A DNA stretch of 20,220 nucleotides, taken from positions 1-20,220 of the forward strand of contig CAZAGT010000048.1 in assembly GCA_964484515.1 (NCBI GenBank), read 5' to 3'. The translations under genes and the position numbers were made by a program. Of this stretch, positions 6,549-14,710 are shown one piece after another. Positions within the stretch are counted from its first letter, which is position 1. Each line of letters opens with the position of its first letter. This DNA is from CAZAGT01 sp964484515 (GTDB lineage Bacteria; Desulfobacterota; DSM-4660; Desulfatiglandales; HGW-15). The notes beneath the pieces were generated by a model that was not told the DNA's origin, did no database searches, and was given only the letters and a program-made list of their open reading frames with translations.

Positions 6549-7076
6549 ATGGTCCGTTTCTTTGCAATATTTCTAACGATGTTCTGTGCCACCTTTCTAC
6601 TGCTCGGGTTGTTGGGAATGGCGCAAGGACATGCCCTTACGACGATCTTTCTGGTTTGCGTGTTGTTTACACTGGGCGGGAGCCTGGGCATCTTCTTTCT
6701 TGCGGAGAGGATGGCCGAATTGATGGGCCGACTGGTGGCCTTCATCAGGGGCACCGATGAAGGATATTCAGAGCAGCTCTACGTGGAGCTCGGGAAGGCA
6801 CGCGATAAAAAAGACCATCGCGAATATGCGGAGGCCCTCGCCATTCTCGATCGGGTCCTTGCAAAGTCGCCCCGCTTTCCCGAGGCGCTTTTTCTAAAGG
6901 CCCAAATCTTGTGGGAGAGGCATCGCGACTCCAAGGCGGCCGAGGTTCACCTTCGAAAGGTGCTTCAAATCGTTCCGCCAGGGGAGGCGCTTCATCGCAT
7001 CGCGGCGAGCTATCAGGACGAAATAACTGGTCTAAAGGAACTAGGCGGGGCGAACACACGGTCGATTGAAGAATGA
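6549..7076 (+). CDS. Membrane-anchored TPR protein
   Basis: A 175-residue protein. Two hydrophobic helices occupy about residues 2-25 and 31-52, joined by a short loop. A TPR-like helical region follows (about 70-150), including Tyr-Ala-Glu-Ala-Leu-Ala-Ile-Leu-Asp and Pro-Glu-Ala-Leu-Phe-Leu-Lys-Ala. A stop in frame at 6546-6548 fixes the start at or after this ATG; the ribosome site is weak. The final codons overlap the next gene by ATGA. The TPR part probably faces the cytoplasm and could scaffold the receiver proteins or ATPase encoded downstream. This role is inference from context; no named family was recognised. Confidence 0.75.
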   Translation: MVRFFAIFLTMFCATFLLLGLLGMAQGHALTTIFLVCVLFTLGGSLGIFFLAERMAELMGRLVAFIRGTDEGYSEQLYVELGKARDKKDHREYAEALAILDRVLAKSPRFPEALFLKAQILWERHRDSKAAEVHLRKVLQIVPPGEALHRIAASYQDEITGLKELGGANTRSIEE

Positions 7077-8578
7077 ACAACGAGCAGGCAACCATCCTTC
7101 TCTGTGAGGACAACGAAAGCTCGGACGGCTTTCTGAAGAGATACCTTGAGCAGCTCAACATCAAGGTCTGGGTCTGCACAGACGGTATCGAAGCCGTGCG
7201 CAGGTCGTTCATGAAGAATCCCGATCTGATCATCCTGGATGTGGCGGCGCCGCGCATGAACGGCTATCAGGCCGCGCGACTGCTGAAGAACGATCCGAAT
7301 CTGAGCTCCACCCCGATTGTCCATATGGGCCCACCGAGCAGCGCCATTGGACAGTATTGGAGTCGTCTTTGCCGTGGGGATGACTACCTCGATCGGCCGA
7401 TCAGCGAACTGAAACTGAAAGAGATGCTCGACAGGTTCCTGGAAAACCGAGCGGGCGCTCGCGAGCTCTTTGCACCGGTAAGCGTGATTCAAGATCTGGA
7501 AGACAATTCGATCCTGGCCATGGCTAATGCCCTGATGGAGCAAGATCTGGTCCGGGCGAACATCTTGAATGAGATATCGATGATCGACATCTGGACCATG
7601 CTACCCCGAGACGTCGTAACCTCACTCATGGGTATCATTGGTTCCCTATACGATTTTTCGACCGGCGCGGCACTGCTCGTGTATGAGCATGACAGTGAGT
7701 TCATCTTCTATCAGAACGGCAATACCACCGAGGATCGCTTGAAAGAGATCAAGGGGCTGGTCTTAAAGCATCTCGAACGACGTTTCGACATCCATCTGGA
7801 TCCACAGGCCACCAGGCAGACGCTCCTTCAGGCCATTAGGCCTACCAACTCGAAGATGAGATCCGGAGAAGTCTATATTCACACCGAGGACTCAGGTCCG
7901 ATTCGCTCCGTGCTTGCATTTGAAGACATCCAACTCAATCGGCTGCGAAGTGACGAGCAGGAGATCTTGGGACTGGCGCTAAAGCTGGCCCACGGCGTCT
8001 TGGAGAAAAAGATCTTTTTTCAGATGTCCCAGGAACTCTCGATTATCGATGCCGTGACGGCGGGTCACTCGATCGCATTCTTCATGTCGGTACTGGAAAA
8101 GGAGATCGAGAACACCAAGCGCAACGGGTATCCGATGACGCTATTCACAATCAGTATTACGAACGCCAGGGATTTGACCAGAGACCCCTTTTCAATGACT
8201 TTGGAAGATTTTGTCAGGACTATTCAGCGCGCGATCATGAAGACAGTCCGCAAGGCGGACATCGTGGCGAGGTGGGAAACGACCTCTTTCGCCTTTCTCC
8301 TACCTCACACCACCCTGGGAGAGGCCCGCGGGGCCTTGCAGAGAATCGCCGCTCAGATCATGAACGCACTTGAGAAGTTTTTCCCCTCGGCGGATCAGAT
8401 CAAGATGAAAGCAGGCATCAGGCAGTTTGATCCGGAGCAGGACGGCACGGCCGAGGTGTTCTTTGACTGCGCCCAGCCTAGACAGATCATGGGAAGCAGC
8501 CATTTGGGGGACTCAGCGCCCTCATGCGATCCGAAGAGCGATAAGGAGGAAGATGGCAAAGTCGCCTCAGGACAATGA
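7073..8578 (+). CDS. Receiver protein with GAF-like and degenerate GGDEF domains
   Basis: 501 residues. Residues 5-125 are a CheY-like receiver with acidic Glu12/Asp13 and phospho-acceptor Asp56 (Ile-Leu-Asp-Val). The usual Thr/Ser after strand 4 is not evident (His-Met-Gly), and the Lys-Pro motif is Arg108-Pro. Residues 140-315 look like a GAF-type sensory domain. Residues 323-450 align with GGDEF cyclases, but the active-site loop is Glu-Thr-Thr-Ser-Phe (402-406) in place of Gly-Gly-Asp-Glu-Phe, so c-di-GMP synthesis is not expected. It could act as a phospho- or nucleotide-controlled adaptor. It overlaps the membrane TPR gene by 4 bp and the ATPase gene by 26 bp, which implies coupled translation. 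Confidence 0.8.
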   Translation: MNNEQATILLCEDNESSDGFLKRYLEQLNIKVWVCTDGIEAVRRSFMKNPDLIILDVAAPRMNGYQAARLLKNDPNLSSTPIVHMGPPSSAIGQYWSRLCRGDDYLDRPISELKLKEMLDRFLENRAGARELFAPVSVIQDLEDNSILAMANALMEQDLVRANILNEISMIDIWTMLPRDVVTSLMGIIGSLYDFSTGAALLVYEHDSEFIFYQNGNTTEDRLKEIKGLVLKHLERRFDIHLDPQATRQTLLQAIRPTNSKMRSGEVYIHTEDSGPIRSVLAFEDIQLNRLRSDEQEILGLALKLAHGVLEKKIFFQMSQELSIIDAVTAGHSIAFFMSVLEKEIENTKRNGYPMTLFTISITNARDLTRDPFSMTLEDFVRTIQRAIMKTVRKADIVARWETTSFAFLLPHTTLGEARGALQRIAAQIMNALEKFFPSADQIKMKAGIRQFDPEQDGTAEVFFDCAQPRQIMGSSHLGDSAPSCDPKSDKEEDGKVASGQ

Positions 8579-11210
8579 GGACAAAAAGCTTAGGCTCGGC
8601 GAACTGCTGATGCGCGAAGGTCTTCTGAGCGAAGAGCAGCTGGCGCAAGCGCTTTCCGTTCAGAAAAAGCGGGAAGCGTACAAGCCGTTGGGTGAAATTT
8701 GCGTGGAGCTTAAGTTCGTCTCCAAGGCGCAGTTGCGACGTACCCTCAAAACCCATCGCAAGAACATTCGGATCGGCGATCTCCTCGTCAATCTGGGTAT
8801 GATCAGCGTAGATCAGCTCAAGGAGGCGCTAGAGAGCCAAAAAGCGAAGGGCGGCAAGGTAGGGGAAATCCTGGTCGAGATGGGCTTCATCACGGAAGCG
8901 TCGTTGATTAACGCCCTGGCTGTCCAGTTGGGCGTCCCCAAGATCGATCCCGAACTGCAAGACATCGATCAGCGGCTCCTGGACGGGATCGGCGAGGAGT
9001 TCCTCGTCAAGAACAAGGTGTTGCCGGCCTTCAAAGAGGGCAGCACGGTCACCGCAGTCATGAGCAATCCCCTCGATGAAGAGGTCCTTCGGATGCTCAG
9101 TCAAATGTTCAAGTGCAAGGTGGAGCCGGCGGTCGCGCTGCGGGAAGATATCCTCAAGGCCATCAGACGGCATTTTGGAGGGACCCGCAAAGGACAGAAG
9201 GGGAGCATCTTCGAGAAGGAGAAAAAGGACCTGATCATTGGCGATACGGTTCTTTCCGAGGAAGGGAGCGACAACATCGTCGCCATCCTCGACTACATCG
9301 TCACCAACGCCGTGGCCGAGCGGGCCAGTGACATCCACATCGAGCCGAATGAGACCAGGCTGCGCATTCGGTACCGGGTTGACGGCATATTGCGACACAA
9401 GACGGATTTGCCGATCTCGTTGGCTCCGAACCTGATTTCGCGGATCAAGGTCCTTTGCGGGCTCGACATTGCGGAGAAACGGAAGCACCAGGACGGCCGG
9501 ATCCAGGCTCGCGTGCAGGACAAGGAGATCGATCTGCGGACCTCGGTCTACGCCTCGGTTTATGGGGAGAATGTGGTCATCCGGATCCTGCACCGCCGCA
9601 GCGAGCTGGTCGATCTCGACTCGTTGGGGCTCTCCCCGGTCAACAGAGACAGATATCAACAGATCCTTGATCAGCCGGCCGGAATCATCCTAGCCACGGG
9701 ACCGACCGGGAGCGGCAAAACAACGACCCTATATGCATCGTTGGATTACCTGAACGACGGCGAAAAGGCGATCATTACTGTTGAGGATCCCGTTGAATAT
9801 ACCATTGAAGGGGTCGTGCAGGGCCAGCTCATTCCCAAGATAGGGTTGACCTATCCGGATTTTCTGAAGTCCATGATGCGTCAGGATCCCGATGTGATTA
9901 TGGTTGGCGAGATTCGCGACAAGGAGGCGGCGGCAGCGGTGATCCAAGCGGCCCTGACCGGTCACAAGGTACTGAGCACCTTCCACACGGACGACACCAC
10001 CGGCGCGCTGTTGAGATTGATGGACATGGGGATCGACACTTTTTTGATATCGTCCACGGTGGTTTCGGTCATCGCCCAACGACTCGTCCGCCTGCTGTGC
10101 CCCTATTGCCGACAGCCTGACATCCCGGAAGAAGGTCTCCTGGCCTCCTTTGGTGTTCGCGATATCGACCCGAAGCGCTATGGTTTCTGCCGTCCCGTCG
10201 GGTGTGTGAAGTGCGGCAACACGGGCTTCAACGGGCGTACGGCGATCCACGAACTCCTTTTCCTCAACGACCCCATTCGGGACGCCATATTGGCTAGAAG
10301 GACATCAAGCCAGATCAGGCACATCGCCCGTCAGGAGGCGAAACTGATCTCCATGCGGGAGGACGGCTTTTTCAAGGCCACCAAAGGAATCACTTCCCTG
10401 GAGGAGGTCTTGCGGGTCGTGTTCTACAACGAGAGCGACCAGCAATCCGCCCGGACGGCCGATGATATTGTTCGGTACTGCAAGGAAATCGAAGCGGTCG
10501 GTTCGATTGGGGAGGGGGCCAGGGAGAAGCTAAAGAATGGGTTTCATAAGGAACTTCAAGATCCGGTGTCCGCTGCGGAGCCTGGTCCCGCGAAGGGCGT
10601 TGAGGGCTCTCAGCCTGTGATGGATACCGGAGCCGAGATAGATGCAGAGCAGCTTTGGCCTGATACGGATTCCGATTCCTCCGAAAAGACCGGAGAGGTA
10701 TACCGCATCCGGTTCGAAACCGAGACAATCGAGTCGGAAATCGAGCGCGTGGAGGAGCTCTTCAAGGCGTATCAGGGGGCAGTGGAGAAGATGGGAAAGG
10801 GCGTCGATTCAAGCTCTCTTGAAGACTTCGTGAATTTCATTACCCCCGTGGCAAAGGACCTCGGAAGTGACTATGTGGAATTCTGCGTTTTTGTGAAACA
10901 GGATCAGGTAAAGATCCTCATGGAGGCCCTGGTGCCGGACAGAGCATTCCCATTTGAGCCACGGATCAGTAAAGAAACGGGCCTGCGTTTGATCAACTAC
11001 TTGATACCGGAAGAAACGGTTTTGCCCGCAAGGAGCGGATCCAAGGGCGCAAGGAGGCGACGGGAACCGCTGGTATCTTTTCTCGCGGGCAAGCCGGAAC
11101 CCCAGTCTACAGAAACCGATGGGACCCGGGAGGAGGCCATGCCTAAGGTATCAGGGGTGTACAAAAGACAAATTCGGGAGCTGACGTGGGGAGGGGAACA
11201 ACTCAACTAG
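8553..11210 (+). CDS. PilB/GspE-type assembly ATPase with tandem MshEN motifs and C-terminal extension
   Basis: 885 residues from the ATG at 8553, chosen for AAGGAGGA at 8543-8550. Four 24-residue MshEN-type motifs start at Arg14, Pro45, Arg73 and Lys102. The third and fourth are separated by 5 residues; in MshE such pairs bind c-di-GMP. The ATPase core has an Asp box (Ser-Asp-Ile-His-Ile-Glu), Walker A with Lys389, a Walker B/Glu segment (Val-Gly-Glu-Ile-Arg-Asp), a His box and a zinc tetracysteine (Cys516, Cys519, Cys551, Cys554). It should power pilin or pseudopilin assembly at the inner membrane. Relatives end near residue 622; this one adds about 260 residues with no recognised domain. 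It is the longest gene in the cluster. Confidence 0.92.
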   Translation: MAKSPQDNEDKKLRLGELLMREGLLSEEQLAQALSVQKKREAYKPLGEICVELKFVSKAQLRRTLKTHRKNIRIGDLLVNLGMISVDQLKEALESQKAKGGKVGEILVEMGFITEASLINALAVQLGVPKIDPELQDIDQRLLDGIGEEFLVKNKVLPAFKEGSTVTAVMSNPLDEEVLRMLSQMFKCKVEPAVALREDILKAIRRHFGGTRKGQKGSIFEKEKKDLIIGDTVLSEEGSDNIVAILDYIVTNAVAERASDIHIEPNETRLRIRYRVDGILRHKTDLPISLAPNLISRIKVLCGLDIAEKRKHQDGRIQARVQDKEIDLRTSVYASVYGENVVIRILHRRSELVDLDSLGLSPVNRDRYQQILDQPAGIILATGPTGSGKTTTLYASLDYLNDGEKAIITVEDPVEYTIEGVVQGQLIPKIGLTYPDFLKSMMRQDPDVIMVGEIRDKEAAAAVIQAALTGHKVLSTFHTDDTTGALLRLMDMGIDTFLISSTVVSVIAQRLVRLLCPYCRQPDIPEEGLLASFGVRDIDPKRYGFCRPVGCVKCGNTGFNGRTAIHELLFLNDPIRDAILARRTSSQIRHIARQEAKLISMREDGFFKATKGITSLEEVLRVVFYNESDQQSARTADDIVRYCKEIEAVGSIGEGAREKLKNGFHKELQDPVSAAEPGPAKGVEGSQPVMDTGAEIDAEQLWPDTDSDSSEKTGEVYRIRFETETIESEIERVEELFKAYQGAVEKMGKGVDSSSLEDFVNFITPVAKDLGSDYVEFCVFVKQDQVKILMEALVPDRAFPFEPRISKETGLRLINYLIPEETVLPARSGSKGARRRREPLVSFLAGKPEPQSTETDGTREEAMPKVSGVYKRQIRELTWGGEQLN

Positions 11211-11341
11211 TGTCTGAACGAGCACCCTGTTCCGGAACGATTTTGAATTTTGGATCACGGACCTCGGATTGAGAAAGAAAAGTATCTACGAAGGCGGATA
11301 AGGGTCGATTTGAAGATGTGAGTCGGTGATAAGAACGGTGA

Positions 11342-11950
11342 ATGCTTAGGAAGGCGGGGGAGAACGTGACTGATTCGAAATGTGCTCATCATCCAACCAG
11401 GGATGCCGATGTGACTTGCTCACGATGTGGCGTATTCCTTTGCGAGCAGTGCGCCTTACCAGCGGGGAAAGAGGGCCACAAGTGTATCGGTTGTGCGGGT
11501 GTTGGAGCCGCGGAACAACTCGAAGCACGGCAGGTAGAGAGAGAAGAGCGCCGAAGCGAGTTGAAGGCCAAAAAGAAAAAGCCTTTTGAGCCGAGGCATA
11601 TCATAGGGTTGAGCCTCGCGGCGCTAATCATCCTTCTGAATGTGATCATCTACTTCAAGGCATCCATCCCGGCAGGTGAGATGCCTACGGCGGCGGAGCA
11701 TCCCATTCCGATCATGTTTGTCTTGGATCAGGCGATCCGTGAATACGCCGCGGACCATGACCTGGAAGTGCCGTCGAGCTTAGAGGACGTTCTCGGTGAA
11801 TATATCCCCATAGAGGCAGTGTCCGCCAACGACCTACGCCATTTCAGATATCGCAAGAAATCGCGCTATACCTACGAGCTCCAGATGGCGACTTCCGGCT
11901 CGAAATCAGGCCCGAAGCTTGTCCTGAACGAAGATGGAGTTGAAGAATGA
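11342..11950 (+). CDS. B-box-type zinc-finger membrane protein with pseudopilin-like domain
   Basis: 202 residues. The N-terminal part carries a B-box-like zinc site (Cys14, His17, Cys26, Cys29, Cys34, Cys37, His46, Cys48, Cys51). A charged Lys/Glu/Arg helix (58-82) and one transmembrane helix (about 87-105) follow. The outer part (about 120-195) resembles soluble pseudopilin domains, with a Leu-x-x-Ala-Ile-Arg-Glu-Tyr helix, Pro-Ser-Ser-Leu-Glu-Asp and a terminal Tyr-Thr-Tyr-Glu-Leu strand, but lacks a prepilin leader. GTG at 11366, after GGGGGAG, is an alternative start. It overlaps the prepilin gene by ATGA. It may link the cytoplasmic ATPase to the pilin, which is inference. Confidence 0.7.
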   Translation: MLRKAGENVTDSKCAHHPTRDADVTCSRCGVFLCEQCALPAGKEGHKCIGCAGVGAAEQLEARQVEREERRSELKAKKKKPFEPRHIIGLSLAALIILLNVIIYFKASIPAGEMPTAAEHPIPIMFVLDQAIREYAADHDLEVPSSLEDVLGEYIPIEAVSANDLRHFRYRKKSRYTYELQMATSGSKSGPKLVLNEDGVEE

Positions 11951-12399
11951 AAAAAGGCTTCACCATTATTGAAGTGATCACGACGCTCGCAATCGTGGGC
12001 GCCCTGGCGGCGATCACTGTCCCCAACATGAAGGCCTATATACTCAAAACAGAATACACGGCGCTTGATGCCGTTATGAAGTTCCTGATGCGTGCAGAGG
12101 AGATCTATTATGTTGAGGAAGACGAGTTCTACCCCCGACAGGGAACGATCAACATCCCCAAAGGGGTCAGGGTGAGCATCCCGGAACTCAGCTATACCTT
12201 TCCAGAAGATCATAACCACAGGTACGTCCTCTACGGACTCAATCGGGATTTCGGCCCGGTTAAGGTCAGGTATTACTACATCCTGATATATTCCGACTTC
12301 GACTTCAACGGCAATGGGCGAAACGACCTGTTCATGGCCATCACGTACATGTTGAACAACGACTATGTTTATTACAGATGGGTTCGGCAGCTTTGGTAG
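11947..12399 (+). CDS. Type IV prepilin/pseudopilin-like protein
   Basis: 150 residues with a short class-III leader Met-Lys-Lys-Gly followed by Phe5-Thr-Ile-Ile-Glu9, the classic cleavage and N-methylation site with Glu at mature position +5, then the hydrophobic helix (to about residue 26). A prepilin peptidase would process it. Residues 117-127 read Asp-x-Asp-x-Asn-Gly-Asn-Gly-x-Asn-Asp, a probable calcium-binding loop like those that stabilise GspG. The product is small and rich in Tyr at its C terminus. It is translationally coupled to the zinc-finger gene. It is the only pilin in the window. Whether it forms a pilus or a pseudopilus cannot be told. Confidence 0.88.
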   Translation: MKKGFTIIEVITTLAIVGALAAITVPNMKAYILKTEYTALDAVMKFLMRAEEIYYVEEDEFYPRQGTINIPKGVRVSIPELSYTFPEDHNHRYVLYGLNRDFGPVKVRYYYILIYSDFDFNGNGRNDLFMAITYMLNNDYVYYRWVRQLW

Positions 12400-12411
12400 G
12401 ACGTTATTTTA

Positions 12412-12430
12412 ATTGCGCGAGACGCGCAAT
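12412..12430 (+). terminator. Hairpin after the prepilin gene
   Basis: ATTGCGCG/CGCGCAAT with a 3-nt loop, 13 bp after the prepilin stop and just after a T-rich stretch. There is no T run downstream. A second stem (CGCCGC/GCGGCG, 12451-12467) follows. It may attenuate or terminate transcription before the receiver-TPR gene. Confidence 0.4.
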
Positions 12431-12546
12431 ACGCCGGAGTCAGACGTCAGCGCCGCCCCTTGCGGCGGGGCAGCCAGGTTGATCCACTGGGAAACTTCAT
12501 GAAGATGGTGTTTGAATTTGACATTTTCAGATTCTTCGGCGCGTGT

Positions 12547-12595
12547 CCGGGCGTCAAGGTATCGAAGACCTCATTCCACGAAGTTTCATACGAGA
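12547..12595 (+). repeat. 49-bp dispersed repeat, copy 2
   Basis: Same orientation as the copy at 150-198 and 42 of 49 bases identical without gaps. The pairing arms are 12559-12566 (GTATCGAA) and 12584-12591 (TTTCATAC), which can form an imperfect stem. It lies in the 289-bp gap between the prepilin and receiver-TPR genes, which otherwise holds only the hairpins at 12412-12467. Confidence 0.6.
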
Positions 12596-12688
12596 AGCGG
12601 GCGCCAAAAACAAGACCCCACGACTGGGTGAACGTCTGGGTTTAGGGATCTGGGAGTTGGAATGCAAACGCGTGGGTGAGGTCATTGG

Positions 12689-13849
12689 ATGATCGAAGCG
12701 ACCACTATGACAGTTATGATAACCGACCACTCTGTGGAGATGTGCAAATCGATCCACCACATGATGAATGCCATCGGGTTTGGCAGGAATTTCGTGTTTG
12801 CCCACAATGGAAAACAGGCCTGGATGCTGCTACAGGAGAAGCCGGTCGACCTGCTTTTGCTTGACTACAATCTGCCCGAGATGAATGGAGCCGAGATACT
12901 TAAGAATATTCGAGAAAGTAGAGGTTTGAGGGACCTCCCGGTGATTATGGTCACGGCTGAGGCCTATCGAGAGTATGTGGCCGAGTCCGGCGAGTTTGAG
13001 ATCGACGCGTTCATCGTGAAGCCCTTGACCACGTTGGTCCTTGAAGAAAAGATCGCAAGGGTGGTCGAGGTAGCGAACAACCCCCCACCGATGGTAGCGC
13101 ATTTGAGGAGGGCGCGGGAATTTCAGGAAGAGGGGAACCTGGATGGGGCTATTGCTGAAGCAGAGCTTGCGGCCAAGGCCAATCCTGAGGCCTCAAAACC
13201 GGTACGGGAATTGGGGTACTACTACTTCCAGAAGAGTGAACTGGAAAGCTCAGAAAAATTTCTTTTGAGAGCGATAGAGATGAATGAACTGGATGTATTT
13301 GCGCTGCATTACCTGGGGGAGCTATATCTAATACGCAATGACATGGAGAGGGCCACCGAGTATTTCGAGAGGGCTATGGAAATCAATCCACGCCATGTCA
13401 GGCGCGGGATAGATCTGGGCAAGATCCTGGTCTCACGCGGGATGATCGACAAAGCCACCAAGGTATTTGACAAGATTACCCGACTTCCCGGGTGCAGCAC
13501 CGACATGCAGGAGGAAATTGCGGATTACTGCTTCGTGAAGGGCGGCAGTGAGTATGCCGTTAAGCTCCTTGAGTATCTCATCGTTCAGGACAAGACGAGA
13601 TGGGACCTGTTTTTCAAGCTCGGGAGGCTCTGGGAGGAATTGGGGGAGACGCTAAAGGCGGTCGCTTGTTTTGTCCAAGCTGCGGAACTGGATAAGAACA
13701 ACATCGATGTCAGGATGCATATCGCGGATATCTACCTCAAAATGCGAAAGCCGATCCTGGCTGAAAAAGCCCTGGCGGAGGTCTTAGAGATCGATCGTGA
13801 GCACGAGGGGGCTCAGGAGTTGATTAAGAAGTGCTTTGAAAGGGTGTGA
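12689..13849 (+). CDS. Response regulator receiver with TPR repeats
   Basis: 386 residues. The receiver (7-125) has phospho-acceptor Asp59 (Leu-Leu-Asp-Tyr), Thr89 and Lys111 (Val-Lys-Pro); the usual acidic pair is Thr12-Asp13. Residues 135-380 are about seven TPR-like helix pairs, e.g. Ala-Thr-Glu-Tyr-Phe-Glu-Arg-Ala-Met-Glu-Ile-Asn-Pro. There is no DNA-binding domain, so it probably works by protein-protein contact once phosphorylated. ATG 12689 has a GTGAGG just upstream; ATG 12707 would start nearer the receiver fold. It follows the prepilin gene after a 289-bp gap with hairpins, so co-transcription is uncertain. No histidine kinase is adjacent. Confidence 0.88.
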   Translation: MIEATTMTVMITDHSVEMCKSIHHMMNAIGFGRNFVFAHNGKQAWMLLQEKPVDLLLLDYNLPEMNGAEILKNIRESRGLRDLPVIMVTAEAYREYVAESGEFEIDAFIVKPLTTLVLEEKIARVVEVANNPPPMVAHLRRAREFQEEGNLDGAIAEAELAAKANPEASKPVRELGYYYFQKSELESSEKFLLRAIEMNELDVFALHYLGELYLIRNDMERATEYFERAMEINPRHVRRGIDLGKILVSRGMIDKATKVFDKITRLPGCSTDMQEEIADYCFVKGGSEYAVKLLEYLIVQDKTRWDLFFKLGRLWEELGETLKAVACFVQAAELDKNNIDVRMHIADIYLKMRKPILAEKALAEVLEIDREHEGAQELIKKCFERV

Positions 13850-13879
13850 CCGCCATCGAGCGAAGACGCTCGGTGGCGG
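13850..13879. terminator. Strong hairpin between convergent genes
   Basis: A 13-bp stem (CCGCCATCGAGCG with CGCTCGGTGGCGG, one G-T wobble) and the tetraloop AAGA begin directly after the receiver-TPR stop codon. T-rich sequence follows on the plus strand. It is placed to end transcription from both sides, as the fumarase beta gene ends at 13940 on the other strand. Confidence 0.75.
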
Positions 13880-13939
13880 TTGTCTGTGGTTTGTTGCCCG
13901 CTGCCTCCGGACCGCCGACCCCTGAACCCGGGTCTTTCC

Positions 13940-14497
13940 CTACTGCCGGCGGTATTTTTTCCGACCCTCCTGGTAGAGGTCGCCCCCATACATGTCATTC
14001 GCGACGATCGCCGGAAAGTCTTCAACCACCAACCTCCTTATGGCCTCCGTCCCCAGATCCTCATAGGCCACCATCTCGACCTTTTTGATCCTCTTGGAAA
14101 TCAGGGCCCCAGCACCGCCCGTTGCAGCGAAGTAGACGGCCTTGTACCTCATCAGGGCGTCGATCACGTCCTCGCCCCTTGAGCCTTTGCCGATCATTCC
14201 TTTCAGCCCCTCAGCGATGAGGGCCGGTGCGTAGGCGTCCATTCTATACGCAGTGGTTGGCCCCGCCGCACCTATCACCGCTCCCGGTCTCGCGGGCGTC
14301 GGCCCAACGTAATAGATGACCTGGCCGGCCAATTCGAATGGGAGTTCCCCGTTCTGTTTGAGCAATTCAAACAGCCGTTTGTGGGCCGCGTCGCGAGCCG
14401 TGTAAACGGCTCCGTTGATTGAGACTCTGTCACCGACACGGAGCTTTTCAACGTCGCTGTCGTCCAGGGGTGTATGAATAGGGATCGGTTGTTTCAA
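13940..14497 (-). CDS. Class I fumarate hydratase, beta (C-terminal) subunit
   Basis: 185 residues, matching the FumA C-terminal or TtdB family. The start is TTG at 14497, fixed by a strong AAGGAGGT upstream (14503-14509 region). Landmarks are Arg-Asp-Ala-Ala-His-Lys-Arg (about 35-41), the Gly-Pro-Thr-Thr-Ala-Tyr-Arg-Met-Asp segment and Met-Ile-Gly-Lys-Gly. With the alpha subunit it forms the 4Fe-4S enzyme that interconverts fumarate and malate in the TCA or reductive TCA cycle. L-tartrate dehydratase has the same architecture and cannot be excluded. It lies 213 bp behind the alpha gene on the same strand, a wider gap than usual. Confidence 0.88.
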   Translation of the reverse strand: MKQPIPIHTPLDDSDVEKLRVGDRVSINGAVYTARDAAHKRLFELLKQNGELPFELAGQVIYYVGPTPARPGAVIGAAGPTTAYRMDAYAPALIAEGLKGMIGKGSRGEDVIDALMRYKAVYFAATGGAGALISKRIKKVEMVAYEDLGTEAIRRLVVEDFPAIVANDMYGGDLYQEGRKKYRRQ

Positions 14498-14560
14498 GTC
14501 TGTACCTCCTTAGCGGGCCATCATTCTCATCAGTCTATGCAATCGCCTTCGCCAGGTTTA

Positions 14561-14575
14561 CCCGCCTTGGGCGGG
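14561..14575. other. GC hairpin between fumarase subunit genes
   Basis: CCCGCC-TTG-GGCGGG in the 213-bp gap between the alpha and beta genes. Without a T run on the minus strand it is a weak terminator or an mRNA processing/stability element. Nothing else was seen in this gap apart from the beta ribosome site. Confidence 0.4.
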
Positions 14576-14710
14576 GTGCTTCACTGTTTCAATAGGATAA
14601 ACGATATCTCGCTCCATGAGGAACGTTGAAACCAGGACTTAGCAACCTGTTCTTACTAGCGGACAAAGGACAACGCGCGACCGGCCCTGAGTGTTTTCTC
14701 CCAACGAAGG

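Noticed and set aside
8829..9659. Minus-strand frame of 276 codons opposite the ATPase
   Set aside because: Antisense shadow of the conserved ATPase coding sequence.
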